A stretch of DNA of 64,000 bases from Levilactobacillus brevis (GTDB taxonomy: Bacteria; Bacillota; Bacilli; Lactobacillales; Lactobacillaceae), in the NCBI GenBank assembly GCA_003666485.1, contig CP032931.1, positions 1,922,001-1,986,000 of the forward strand. Reading direction: 5' to 3'. Under the pieces are notes generated by a model. That model ran no database searches. It was not told where the DNA came from and saw only the letters and a list, made by a program, of their open reading frames with translations. Made by a program: the position numbers and the translations under genes. How positions within the stretch are numbered: position 1 is the first letter of the stretch; each line of letters opens with the position of its first letter. Positions 21,868-31,500 of this stretch are shown here, in pieces.

Positions 21868-22971
21868 ATGAAGTTTTATGATCGTGCTGAGCTTGGCAAG
21901 TATACTGAAACTCCTGAAGGTTATTTACACGGCGAGTTTCCGATTACGCGTCCCGGAGTCTTCCCGTATATGCGCAATGGTGGAAGTGTCTCCCAAGTGG
22001 CAAAGCTTCCGGATGAGGTATTTTCTAAGGAGACCATCGAATCTGCCAACAACAAGCCATTGACTAATGACCACCCAAACGTGGGTGTTGATGTGCGGAA
22101 CTTCAAGGCATTATCTGTAGGGATGACCGACAGTGACGCCCACGTTGAAGACAATAAGCTGGTAGTTGGGGCAACCATTACGGACCCAGACATGATTGCT
22201 CAGGTTAAGTCGGGTAAGCGGGAACTTTCGATTGGCTTCAATGCTGACGTTCCTACAGAATCCGGAGAGTACGGCGGAGCCCAGTATGACGCCGCTCAGC
22301 GTAATATCAAAATTAATCATATTGCTATCGTAGATAGAGGCCGCGCAGGTCATGGAATCTCAATCCATGACAGTGCGGCCTTTGTTATGGGCGATAGCGA
22401 TACAAATACAGGAGGAAAACACATGGCGAATTTAATCATCGATAGCCAACAGTTCGAAGTGGACCAGCATGTTGCAGATGCCCACGACGACTTAAAGAAG
22501 CAAGTGGCCGCTAAAGAGGCTGAACTTGCAAAGCTAAAGAAGCAATTGAATGGGGCGAATGACGAAGCGGCAAGCTCTAAAAAGGAAGCCGATTCACTTA
22601 AGGGTGAACGGGATGCCTTAAAGACGCAACTCAAGGATGCTCAGGATAAGCAAATTGACCAAGACGCCTTAGACAAGCGCATTGACGCACGGCTTGCGCT
22701 TCAGACTAGCGCATCTCGTTTTGTTGGTGATAGCTTCGACTTCAAGGGGAAGACTGACCGGGAAGTTAAGGTGGCTGCCATTAAGACCACCAATGATTCC
22801 TTTGATGAAAAGGATAAGTCTGACGACTATATCAATGCATTCTACGATTCTGCGGTTTCCTTGGCAGATAAGAAAGGGTTCACTCACACGTTGGGTGGCC
22901 AAGGTGGGAATCAAAACGAAACTGACTCGGTAGATAAGCTCAAAGGCGACCGAGCCAACGCCTACAAGTAA
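21868..22971 (+). CDS. Prohead protease-scaffold fusion (DUF2213)
   Basis: 367 residues. Residues 1-170 are a DUF2213 prohead protease domain, with TNDHPNVGVD, ELSIGFNAD and NHIAIVDRGRAG; the His and Ser candidates of the active site are visible. From about 186 on comes a long Lys/Glu/Ala coiled coil (LKKQVAAKEAELAKLKKQL), typical of scaffold. A strong internal start at 22423 can make the scaffold alone. Confidence 0.85.
   Translation: MKFYDRAELGKYTETPEGYLHGEFPITRPGVFPYMRNGGSVSQVAKLPDEVFSKETIESANNKPLTNDHPNVGVDVRNFKALSVGMTDSDAHVEDNKLVVGATITDPDMIAQVKSGKRELSIGFNADVPTESGEYGGAQYDAAQRNIKINHIAIVDRGRAGHGISIHDSAAFVMGDSDTNTGGKHMANLIIDSQQFEVDQHVADAHDDLKKQVAAKEAELAKLKKQLNGANDEAASSKKEADSLKGERDALKTQLKDAQDKQIDQDALDKRIDARLALQTSASRFVGDSFDFKGKTDREVKVAAIKTTNDSFDEKDKSDDYINAFYDSAVSLADKKGFTHTLGGQGGNQNETDSVDKLKGDRANAYK
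22423..22971 (+). CDS. Nested scaffold protein from an internal start
   Basis: In frame with the protease gene, an ATG at 22423 follows AGGAGGAAAACAC, as strong as any start in the phage. It would yield 182 residues starting MANLIIDSQQFEV and comprising the whole coiled coil. The arrangement parallels lambda C/Nu3. That the site is used is an inference. Confidence 0.6.
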   Translation: MANLIIDSQQFEVDQHVADAHDDLKKQVAAKEAELAKLKKQLNGANDEAASSKKEADSLKGERDALKTQLKDAQDKQIDQDALDKRIDARLALQTSASRFVGDSFDFKGKTDREVKVAAIKTTNDSFDEKDKSDDYINAFYDSAVSLADKKGFTHTLGGQGGNQNETDSVDKLKGDRANAYK

Positions 22972-22985
22972 AGGAGGGATAACTC

Positions 22986-23450
22986 ATGGGATTAATTCCA
23001 CGACCACAAATGTACATGGACCCCAACATTGGGTTGGGCAAGATTGCCGACATTCGGCATACAGAAGTTGACTCAGCGGTTGCTGCAGGAGTAGTAGCTG
23101 CCGGGGCCGCCGTTCAAATGAGTTCGGGGGCTGTTACGACCGTTAGTGATGGTAAGTTCTATGGCGTTGCAGTAGCCAAGGACTACGTCGATAACTTGGA
23201 TGATTCACCACAAACGTCTAAGTACAAGGCTAAGCAAATGGTTCCTGTTTTGCGTAAGGGGACCATCAACGTTGCCATCACGGCCGATGTTACGGAAGGT
23301 CAACCAGCTGCTGTTGACGGAACGACTGGGAACTTCAAGCCAGCCGCAGGCGCTGACACGATTGTGGGGACGTTTAAGACGGCGGGTAAGTTTGTTGCCG
23401 ACGACGCCACTGCGGGCTCAACGGCCCAACTTCAAATTAACTTGCCATAA
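22986..23450 (+). CDS. Head decoration (structural cement) protein
   Basis: 154 residues, AAGGAGGGATAACTC upstream. Gly/Ala/Val-rich beta protein beginning GLIPRPQMYMDPNIGLGKIADIRH in parts, with repeated VAAGVVAAGAAVQMSSGAV; this matches cement proteins of the gp24 type that stabilise the capsid. It sits immediately before the major capsid gene. Confidence 0.75.
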   Translation: MGLIPRPQMYMDPNIGLGKIADIRHTEVDSAVAAGVVAAGAAVQMSSGAVTTVSDGKFYGVAVAKDYVDNLDDSPQTSKYKAKQMVPVLRKGTINVAITADVTEGQPAAVDGTTGNFKPAAGADTIVGTFKTAGKFVADDATAGSTAQLQINLP

Positions 23451-23464
23451 GGAGGCGACAGTAG

Positions 23465-24343
23465 ATGCCACAAGAATTAGCGATGATTGAAAATCGTGAC
23501 TTAATCGCGATGGAAAAGACGGTGCTTAAGGCACCACAAGAAGAATTAATTGGTCGGTCACTGTTTCCGACAATTCCTGGGGTAAATCCAGGGGCAGAGA
23601 CTTACGGATACAGCCTAATGACCCGGCATGGTGCTGCCAAGGTTATTGCCAACGGGGCCGATGATTTGCCAATGGTCGACGAAGACGTTAAGCGAGCTTA
23701 TCAGCCAATCTACACCATTGCCGCTGGTATTCACTTCACGTATCAGGAAGTATTTGCCGCTCAAATGGCCGGACAACCGCTTCAAACGGATAAAGCTGAA
23801 ACGGTCCGCCGGGCAATTTCCGAAAAGGAAAATGACATCATCTTCAACGGGGAATCAAAGGTTGGTATCACCGGTCTGACAAACCTTGAAGGTATTCAGG
23901 CAATGAACGCTGACAAGAAGTTTTCAGAATCTACTGGCGCAGAGATGCAAGAGACTTTGCGTAAGGCTAAGTCCTTAATCACTGTAATTCCAGGGTTCAA
24001 TCAAGCACGGTTGAAGCTAGTTTTAGCACCAGCCCAATATGAATCTTTGAACTCACGTTACAGCGACTACGACTCCCGCACCATTTTGGAAGTCATCAAG
24101 GCCGCTGGCTGGTTTAGCTCCATCGAAACGACCTCCGCATTGGTAGGTAAGGGGTTGGATAACTCAGAATGTGCGATGATCTTTGATTCCACTTCACAAA
24201 CCGGTGGTTTCTTGCTCCCTCGTGACGTCACACAGTTCCCACAAGAAGCGCACTATCCTAACACGATTGTGCCTTATGATGAACGGACCGGTGGTCTGGT
24301 AATCAAGACGCCGTACGCCATCGTTAAACTGTCAGGAATCTAA
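23465..24343 (+). CDS. Major capsid protein (DUF2184)
   Basis: 292 residues. N-terminal ELAMIENRDLIAMEKTVL, then PGAETYGYSLMTRHGAAK and GIHFTYQEVFAAQMAG, with VIPYDERTGGLVIKTPYAIV-like C-terminus, match the DUF2184/HK97-fold capsid family. It forms the icosahedral shell. Strong GGAGGCGACAGTAG upstream. Confidence 0.9.
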   Translation: MPQELAMIENRDLIAMEKTVLKAPQEELIGRSLFPTIPGVNPGAETYGYSLMTRHGAAKVIANGADDLPMVDEDVKRAYQPIYTIAAGIHFTYQEVFAAQMAGQPLQTDKAETVRRAISEKENDIIFNGESKVGITGLTNLEGIQAMNADKKFSESTGAEMQETLRKAKSLITVIPGFNQARLKLVLAPAQYESLNSRYSDYDSRTILEVIKAAGWFSSIETTSALVGKGLDNSECAMIFDSTSQTGGFLLPRDVTQFPQEAHYPNTIVPYDERTGGLVIKTPYAIVKLSGI

Positions 24344-24353
24344 GGAGGACGCC

Positions 24354-24716
24354 ATGTTAGTTAAAAATAAGGGTAAATTCATTCACAACGTTGGTGGGGT
24401 GCAACTGGTCCCCGGTTCTAACCAACTCACCAAGAAGCAATCCGAAGCATTCAACGCGGCTATCAAGTCGAACAAGTTGAATGCTTTTTTAATTGAAAAG
24501 GGCACCTTATCTGCTGTTGAAGGTAAAGGCGGCAAGGACGTGCAAAGTGTTACTGACATGACCCTTGACCAAGCACTGCCTGAGATTGCGGACACCGTAT
24601 CGGTTGAGACACTGACCAAGTGGTTAGCCGATGAACAACGCGGCGCCGGTCGTAAGAAGATGGTGGACACGTTGAAGGCTCGGATTGCTGAATTAAAGAC
24701 CCCAGAAGATGAATAG
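24354..24716 (+). CDS. Head-tail interface protein, unknown family
   Basis: 120 residues, AAGGAGGACGCC upstream. The N-terminus forms a small beta domain (VKNKGKFIHNVGGVQLVPGSN), the rest is helical with LDQALPEIADTVSVETLTKWL. Position after capsid suggests a capsid-associated or connector role; no family assigned. Confidence 0.6.
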   Translation: MLVKNKGKFIHNVGGVQLVPGSNQLTKKQSEAFNAAIKSNKLNAFLIEKGTLSAVEGKGGKDVQSVTDMTLDQALPEIADTVSVETLTKWLADEQRGAGRKKMVDTLKARIAELKTPEDE

Positions 24717-24727
24717 AGGTGGTCTAA

Positions 24728-25054
24728 GTGGATGAAGCGGATAAGAGCACCATCCAGAACGTTCGGCTGATTCGGTCGGACTTGGCGAAGGTCAGTGACG
24801 ATACTATTCAACTCGCAATTGATGACGCTTGGACCGAGGTTCAGAGCCGTGGCTTCCCCGCACAGTATCAAGAGCAGGCATGTCGTTACTTAGCGGCTAG
24901 TCTGATTAACCGCGAAGATGATCGCGTTTCCTTGAAACAAGTCGGAGATTTGAAAAAGCAATACTTCAAGGGTGTCAACGCTTGGGCCGACCGGTACAAA
25001 TACTTGTTGAGCCAGTTCGGTGATGGTGGCCCCCTCAGAATTGTGGTGATTTGA
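24728..25054 (+). CDS. Head-tail connector (DUF4054-like)
   Basis: 108 residues, GTG start with AGAGGTGGTCTAA upstream. All-helical with IQLAIDDAWTEVQSRGFPAQYQEQACRYLAASL given in parts, like DUF4054/gp6 adaptor proteins that dock on the portal. Its stop overlaps the next ATG (TGATG). Confidence 0.7.
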   Translation: MDEADKSTIQNVRLIRSDLAKVSDDTIQLAIDDAWTEVQSRGFPAQYQEQACRYLAASLINREDDRVSLKQVGDLKKQYFKGVNAWADRYKYLLSQFGDGGPLRIVVI

Positions 25055-25653
25055 TGGAAGATTTTGACAGAATCCCAGATGTCGAACGGGAGATGGCAGA
25101 GTTAAGTCATCTACAGTTGCAGGTTGGGATATTTGGTGATGACGGGTCGTTTATGCAAATGATTGCGTCCGCCAACGAGTATGGCGCTGATATTGAACCG
25201 AAAAACGGCAAATGGTTGACGATTCCCACCGAGAATGCGCCAAAGGGAGCCAAGGCACGAGATATTGAGGGACTTTTTCGACCTAAGGATAAAAATATTC
25301 TTGCTGTCAGCGATGGTAAAGGTGGACTTATCCCAATGTTCTACTTGGTTAAAAAGGTTCATATTCCGGAGCGTTCCTTCATTCGGTCGACTTTTGATGA
25401 AAATGTGGACGACTGGATCGAGTACATTGTCGACCGAGTAGTTGATTTGGGGATGGGTGAAAGTAGGGCCACAGCTAGAGAGATTATGGATGGGTTGGGT
25501 ATCCGCATTCAGCGCGATATCCAGAACAAAATTCGTTCCATTGAGTCACCAGCCAACGCTCCCGCAACTATCGCCAGAAAAGGTTCTAGTTCCCCGCTGG
25601 AGGACACCGGACACCTACTTCAAGCCGTTACTTATAAGGTGGTGAACGTTTGA
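25054..25653 (+). CDS. Tail completion/virion morphogenesis protein
   Basis: 199 residues, ATG 25054 coupled to the upstream stop. LQVGIFGDDGSFMQMIASANEYGA and IPERSFIRSTFDENVDDW, with a late TGHLLQAVTYKV, match HK97 gp10/phage virion morphogenesis proteins that form the neck or tail completion ring. Confidence 0.75.
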   Translation: MEDFDRIPDVEREMAELSHLQLQVGIFGDDGSFMQMIASANEYGADIEPKNGKWLTIPTENAPKGAKARDIEGLFRPKDKNILAVSDGKGGLIPMFYLVKKVHIPERSFIRSTFDENVDDWIEYIVDRVVDLGMGESRATAREIMDGLGIRIQRDIQNKIRSIESPANAPATIARKGSSSPLEDTGHLLQAVTYKVVNV

Positions 25654-26027
25654 TGTATGAAGAGTTTGCTGACATGCTAGTGGAATTTGGAATCCCACTG
25701 CTAGTGTATCTACCTGCCAATGGTGAGGGTGGTCACTTAGAGCATGGAACTTGGGTTAAGGACTCTGAGACGCCACCAGTTGAGGTCAGTGAGCCACTGG
25801 TGGTGCCATCCAAGACATCGCTGTACAGCATGGAGGTTCAGCATAATGCGGGTGGGGAAACGCAGTCTTATGATGCTGTTTGGTATTCAACGATGGAGGC
25901 CCCTAAGGGAACAGTTGTTGAAAATAAGCGGACCGGTCGAAAATACGTTGTTGACCACGAGCGGGATTATACGGATTACTCTGACGTGCACGAGTACGAC
26001 CTGAAGGGGGCAAGTAACCATGACTGA
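25653..26027 (+). CDS. Minor neck protein, unknown
   Basis: 124 residues from ATG 25653, overlapping the preceding stop region. Beta-rich with GEGGHLEHGTWV and KYVVDHERDYTDYSDVHEYDL; placed where head-closure or minor capsid proteins lie. Assigned by position. Confidence 0.6.
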   Translation: MYEEFADMLVEFGIPLLVYLPANGEGGHLEHGTWVKDSETPPVEVSEPLVVPSKTSLYSMEVQHNAGGETQSYDAVWYSTMEAPKGTVVENKRTGRKYVVDHERDYTDYSDVHEYDLKGASNHD

Positions 26028-26490
26028 CGGTTCTTTTGAGTATGGAGCGCTGGCTGATGTTTTAATTGACGAGGTCAAAGAACTAGTGGGATGTGACTTA
26101 GTTGAGCAGGACTTCTCTGGCCCGCAACGCGCTTACCCTTTCTTCACTTATAAGATCACTACGCCTTACATCAAGGACATGGAGCAAATGAATAACGGCG
26201 AGATGTTCGATTTGACGGTCTCAATGACTTGCTGTAGTGACAACAGCATTAAGGCTCAAGACCTCGCTATGAAGCTCTTTAAGAATCTCAAATCTGATAA
26301 CGTGCGTCGCAAACTTCGAACGGATCACGATATCGTCATTGCCGATGTTGATTCTTTCGACAACCGAAGCGTTTTTCAGTCCGTTAATTATGAACGGCGC
26401 GTTGGGTTTGATTTACACCTTCGAGTAGTGGATGGCTTCCATGAAGATATTCCAACCATCGATAAGATTAACTTAGACAATACAAATTAA
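26020..26490 (+). CDS. Neck/tail terminator protein (LIC_12616-like)
   Basis: 156 residues overlapping the previous gene by 8 bases. YPFFTYKITTPYIKD and MFDLTVSMTCCSDNSIKAQDLAMKLF match the neck terminator family that caps contractile tails. It directly precedes the sheath gene. Confidence 0.75.
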   Translation: MTDGSFEYGALADVLIDEVKELVGCDLVEQDFSGPQRAYPFFTYKITTPYIKDMEQMNNGEMFDLTVSMTCCSDNSIKAQDLAMKLFKNLKSDNVRRKLRTDHDIVIADVDSFDNRSVFQSVNYERRVGFDLHLRVVDGFHEDIPTIDKINLDNTN

Positions 26491-26502
26491 GGAGGTAGCT
26501 AA

Positions 26503-27540
26503 ATGACTGTAGCTACGAAGATTGGTGACATCATCGTTACGATTGATGTCAATCATCCGGTAATCCCTGTTGGTTTGGGGGTTCCGGGACTTTTTATTAA
26601 GGGTGATGCCCAAAAGGACCAAGTGTATTCAAGCTTGGATGCCTTAGCGGCTGACTACGCGGAAGGCACTGACATCTATAAGGCGGCATCAGCATACTAC
26701 GCACAGCCGAATGCAGGGACCACTATCGAAGTGATCACCTACACAAAATCTACAACCGACACGGAAACCAAGGCAACAACGGGTGGAATTTCCGCCGCCG
26801 CTGCGGCTTACTTCTTTAGTGTCTGGCATTTTGCCGTTGTTATCGGTGACAATGACGCAGATCAGCTGGAACTGAGCAACTACATCGAAGAACAGAACTT
26901 TAAGTTCTTAGTTGCGGAGTTCCCCACGCCTGACGCAGCGAAGGCTTATACCAATAAGCGGACCATTAACCTCATTCATAAGGCCACGACGGATAACTTT
27001 CCAGTGGCCTTTTTAGGTCGGGTAGCTAACCAGACGGTCGGCTCTGTGACTTGGAAGGGTAAGGGCGACTTGGTGGGGGTTGAGACTGATGATTTGTCCT
27101 ACCCAGAGTATGTGGCAATTGAGGCGGCTCATGGTATCTGCTATGTGGTCAAAGGGAAAAAGGCCGTTAGCTCTAATGGCTGGACGGCTTCTGGAGACTG
27201 GATCGATGTTCTGCATGGTAGTGATTGGGTCAAGGTCAATATTGAGTCAGCGCTCCAAGACTTGTTGAACACGCAAGATAAGATCACTTTCGGTGATCTT
27301 GGATTTGCTCAACTCCAAGCAGTTGTTGAGAAGGTTCTCTCTACGGCCTATGCCAACGGGATTATTGCTTACAATGCCACAACTAAGGCAGCTGATTACT
27401 CAGTTACGGCTGATAAGTACGCTGACTTATCCGTCGAAGACATTAAGAACCGTCAATACAACGGGATTCACTGGTCTTACACGCCTGCCGATGCTGTGCA
27501 TGGCATGAAGGTCGGCGGTACTCTCGATTTTCCATACTAA
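26503..27540 (+). CDS. Contractile tail sheath protein (DUF3383)
   Basis: 345 residues, AAGGAGGTAGCTAA upstream. The DUF3383 pattern is clear: GVPGLFIKGDAQ, the SLDALAADYAEGTDIYKAASAYYAQ motif, GIIAYNATTKAADYSV and a late NRQYNGIHWSYTPADAVHGM. DUF3383 proteins are sheath proteins of PBSX-like and related contractile tails. This shows the phage is a myophage. Confidence 0.88.
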   Translation: MTVATKIGDIIVTIDVNHPVIPVGLGVPGLFIKGDAQKDQVYSSLDALAADYAEGTDIYKAASAYYAQPNAGTTIEVITYTKSTTDTETKATTGGISAAAAAYFFSVWHFAVVIGDNDADQLELSNYIEEQNFKFLVAEFPTPDAAKAYTNKRTINLIHKATTDNFPVAFLGRVANQTVGSVTWKGKGDLVGVETDDLSYPEYVAIEAAHGICYVVKGKKAVSSNGWTASGDWIDVLHGSDWVKVNIESALQDLLNTQDKITFGDLGFAQLQAVVEKVLSTAYANGIIAYNATTKAADYSVTADKYADLSVEDIKNRQYNGIHWSYTPADAVHGMKVGGTLDFPY

Positions 27541-27554
27541 AGGGGTGATAAATA

Positions 27555-27953
27555 ATGGCTAAATGGAACTATGACGCGACCGATGTCAAGGTCATCGCTG
27601 ATAACGAACCAATGTACGGATATCAACCTGGGGACATGGTATCAGGCGAACGAGCCAACAACACCGAAGATTATGATGTTGATGCTCAAGGCTGGGGTGT
27701 TTTTAGTACAAATAATGATATTCATGGAACTATCACGATTAACTTGTCTGCTGGTTCACCAGCAAACCTTAAGTTGATGGCTCTCGCTAATGCTCATAAA
27801 GAATTTACGTTGAGTGTTACGACACCACACGAACGGGTTTACTCGAATCAGGCCAAAATCCAAAAGGTACCATCATTTGGTGCGGGGACCAAGACCGGCG
27901 TTAAAGCATGGGTAATCTTGTGCATTGACTACAACGATGAAATGAACGAATAA
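27555..27953 (+). CDS. Tail tube protein (DUF3277-like)
   Basis: 132 residues, AAAGGGGTGATAAATA upstream. Beta-rich with GYQPGDMVSGERANNTEDYDVDAQGWG and STNNDIHGTITINLSAGSPAN (shown in parts), typical of the inner tube protein that follows DUF3383 sheaths. Followed by a terminator. Confidence 0.85.
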   Translation: MAKWNYDATDVKVIADNEPMYGYQPGDMVSGERANNTEDYDVDAQGWGVFSTNNDIHGTITINLSAGSPANLKLMALANAHKEFTLSVTTPHERVYSNQAKIQKVPSFGAGTKTGVKAWVILCIDYNDEMNE

Positions 27954-27959
27954 AACTAG

Positions 27960-27991
27960 ACGCTTAGGGTTCGACTCCCTGAGCGTTTTTT
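27960..27991 (+). terminator. Terminator with a tRNA T-loop-like loop after the tail tube gene
   Basis: ACGCTTAGGG pairs with CCCTGAGCGT (one T-G) around TTCGACT, then six Ts. The loop equals the T loop of tRNA-like sequences 1 and 2. It probably lowers transcription downstream so that tube and sheath exceed the minor tail proteins. Confidence 0.75.
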
Positions 27992-28023
27992 GTACCAAAA
28001 ATTTATATAAAGGGTGATTACAA

Positions 28024-28398
28024 ATGACTGTAGTAAAGAAAACTGTATCGCAAGACACTAAGGCAACTAATGAGGTTGCGAAGGCGCGGCAAAAGCGTGA
28101 TGAAGTGGAACGGATGCCGCTTAAGCGAATGGGTAAGACTGAAACCATCACGGTTGATGATTACGATGGCCCCAAAGACTACACGTTATTTTTCCCTGGT
28201 TTAAAGAAGGCCCATAACCTCGTAGACTTTGCGCGCATGGGGAACGGAGTTATTGATAATACCACGTACAATGAAGGCCTTATGAAAACGGTAATTGTGG
28301 AACCTAAGACGGATTGGGATTACTGGGACGAACATGACGGCTATGGTGAGGTCATGGACGAAGCTGATCGGTTTCTTGGCAAATGGTTGCAAAAGTAA
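28024..28398 (+). CDS. Tail assembly chaperone, short form
   Basis: 124 residues, lying between tube and tape measure, where G/GT-type chaperones are found. TVDDYDGPKDYTLFFPGLKKAHNLVDFAR is a compact alpha/beta start; the C-terminus ends WLQK. A second frame without its own good ribosome site opens at the stop, as expected for frameshifted chaperones. Confidence 0.7.
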   Translation: MTVVKKTVSQDTKATNEVAKARQKRDEVERMPLKRMGKTETITVDDYDGPKDYTLFFPGLKKAHNLVDFARMGNGVIDNTTYNEGLMKTVIVEPKTDWDYWDEHDGYGEVMDEADRFLGKWLQK

Positions 28399-28579
28399 TC
28401 GAAAAGGAATGCAATTGGAGCTTGCCTATCGGAATAATCGGCAGTATGAGTGGCCGGTTGAGATGGGAATTGCTACGCGCGAAGAGGTTGAGTTGGCGAC
28501 CTTTGATGAACTAGAAATGTTTAACTATCAAGCCGATAAAAAATTTGAGTTGATGCAAGGAATGGACCCAGAAGAATAG
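28394..28579 (+). CDS. Tail assembly chaperone extension, probably made by frameshift
   Basis: Open frame in the +1 register (equal to -2) relative to the short chaperone, giving SNRKGMQLELAYRNNRQYEWPVEMG-type sequence (in parts) ending MQGMDPEE, 62 codons including stop. An ATG at 28409 has AAGGA too close for normal initiation. CAA AAG TAA at 28390-28398 allows Lys-tRNA to slip from AAG to AAA two bases back. Mu-type phages use -2 shifting here. Confidence 0.55.
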   Translation, partial: SNRKGMQLELAYRNNRQYEWPVEMGIATREEVELATFDELEMFNYQADKKFELMQGMDPEE

Positions 28580-28593
28580 TGAGGTGAAAAAGT

Positions 28594-31500
28594 ATGGCAA
28601 TCAAGCACACGACAATCGATATTGATTGGAAAGTGGATGATAGCGGGCTACGGTCTGCAGAAGGTAGCGTAAAAACGCTAGAAACGGCAACAAAGTCGGC
28701 AACGACAGCAAGTGCCAGTTTCTCAGCCGGTCAGCGAGCTTCAGCAGCGGCCCAGCGAGATTCTACGTCAGCTGCCAAGTCTTATACTGAGGCCCAACGC
28801 AACTCTGGACGACAGGATCGAGAGTCTGCACAAGATAGGGCCAAGCTTAAAGAGCAGGTCAAGGAATACGAGACGGCTCTTAAATCCTCTCAACGTACTA
28901 TTGAGCTAACAAAAAAGGCTGACGCTTCCTATACGGAGATGCTGAAGGTCCAAGGTCATGCACATGCTGCCAACAGTGACCATATTCGATCACTGCGCGG
29001 TACATACGCGAGCCTACAGACTCAGTACGGCAAAGAGGTAACTCAGCTTCAGCGAGTAAAGACAGCCAGTGGCTCAACTTCAGAGGCCTATCAGGCACAG
29101 CGAAAGCGTGTTAATGACCTAGGGCTACAGATGGCTAAGACTTCTAACGAACTCAATGGGTTCAATCGAGCACAGAAGTCTATGAAATCGGCGTCTGAGT
29201 CCGCTAAACGTGTTTATGATAAGACCAAGGCATTGAGTCTAGGTGTCGGTGCAGCGTTTGTATATGGAGCTAAGAAGGCCATTGAGCTTCAGCATGAGTA
29301 TAAGGTCACCAATAACTTGCTGACGACCGGTGGTGAAAGCGCAAGAACTTCAATGCGGGCCACTAAACAAATGCAGGCTGATGGGGCTAAATACTCTATC
29401 CAGTATGGTAAGTCACAAAAGTCGATTGCTGAGGGGTACCAGGAGCTAACCAAACGTGGCTATACTTCCGAACAATCCCTTGGCTCTATGCAGGCATTGT
29501 TAAAGGCGTCTGTGGCTTCTGGGGACAGTTTCTCAGACGTTGTGCATGATTCAACAGCGGCCTTAGAGTCCTTCGGAATGCGGGCTAACTCTACTGCTGG
29601 CATGATCAAGAATACTAAAACAGTTACTAATCAAATGGCATACGCTGCTGATTTGACGGCAACGGACTTCCATTCGATGGGGATTGCTCTTAGTTATTCT
29701 GGTGTCAGTGCTAAGCAAGCCGGATTAAGCCTGTCCGAAACTTCCAGTGCAATCGGTATCTTATCCAATAATGGGCTTTGGAAACTGGCCTCGCTGCTAG
29801 AAATGGCAGCGTAATTAAACTCCGTTAACTCGGGGAAGACTAAATAATAATGATTTTATGGTATTCTTGACATATGCCAAGAAGATTAACGCAAGTAGAA
29901 GCGCAAAATAGAATAGATGAAATGCAGGATAACCAGTATGGACTTTTGGGTAAGTACATTAACAAGGAAACACCAGTACTCATTAGATGTCGAATTTGTG
30001 GTCTAGAGTGGAAATGTAGACCTGGAATTTTATTTCAACATCGAGTAGGTAAAAATTGTCGTCATCACGTTAACCTCACACCTGAGATGGCTCGAACGAG
30101 AATACAAAATGCTTCTGATGGAAATATTTCAATGATTGGGGAATACAAAGGATCAAAAATCCCAACTAAAATGAAGTGTAAAGTTTGTGGGCATGTATGG
30201 CCAACAGAGCCATTTGTTGTTTATTCAATGGGTTTTGGGTGTCCAAAGTGTTCCGGAAAAGCCAAAAAGAGTACTGATTATTTTAAATCAGATGTGAAAA
30301 AGTTGGTTGGTAACGAGTATTCAGTTGTAGGTATGTACGTGAATACACATGAGCCTATTGCAATACGACATAATGTTTGTGGAACTACATTTAATATGGC
30401 TCCAGATAATTTTTTGAGCCAGTCTCAACGGTGCCCGTATTGCAAGCGCTCCAGGGGCGAACGTGCGGTAGAAGAGTATTTGAAAAAGTACCATTTTAAA
30501 TACCTATCACAATATAAATTTGATGATTGTCGTTACATCTTACCCTTGCCTTTTGATTTTGTGTTATTAGGTTCTGAAAATAATATTTATTGTGCTATTG
30601 AATTTCAGGGGCTGCAACATTATTCAGTAGGTTTTGGCGGTGATGAAGCACTGCTAGATCTTAATAAAACAAGGGATAAAATAAAGGCAGATTACTGTAA
30701 AACCCATCGAATTAAGTTGGTTGCTATACCTTGCAAGAGTAAAGGCTATTCTTTTAAGCAAATTAAAGCGTTAGTAAAAAAATACCTTGATGAACATTAC
30801 TATATGTTAATCCCGAACCAAGCCTAATGGGAAACCTTAGGAAGGCGTAACGACTAGATAGATTAACCTAAACGAGTCTCACCAACTTGGTGAGACTTTT
30901 TGCATGGAGAAATATCCACGAAGGCGGAGCACCTAAACAGCACGGCTGCAGGTGGAAATATAGTCTGAACTCATGGGAAATCATGAGAAGTGGGGGATAA
31001 AGAGCCTTCACGATAACAAATTGAGAAGCGGATAAGGCTGGTACTGGATTACGTAAGACTTTGACTAGTCTTCAATCACCATCTAAGACGGCTCAAAAGG
31101 CCATGGCCGAACTTGGCTTGTCCACTAAGGACTTTACCAAGAAGAATGGCGATATGAAGTCAATGGCTGATACATTTGGCCTGATTCAGAAACATAGTGC
31201 AAAACTTGGCGCTACTGAAAAAGCGTCTGTTTTTCATAACTTATTCGGGGCGACAGGGCAACAAGCCGGGGCCATCTTAGCTGAGAATGCTGATCAGCTT
31301 GGCAAGTTAAACGAGAAGGTCAAGGATTCAGCTAAGAATGACTATACCGGCAAACTGTCAGCCAAGAACATGCGGTCTGCTCAAAACCAGATTAACAAGT
31401 TCAAACAGGCAGCATCGAGTTTAGCTATCACTTTTGCACAAACGGTACTCCCGTCGATTACTAAACTGGCAATCGGTATGGGGGGCTTGCTGGAGAAGTT

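Noticed and set aside
29778-29873. Tape measure truncated by mutation
   Set aside because: The frame resumes in exon 2 with the expected residues, and group I core motifs are present, so an intron explains the break.
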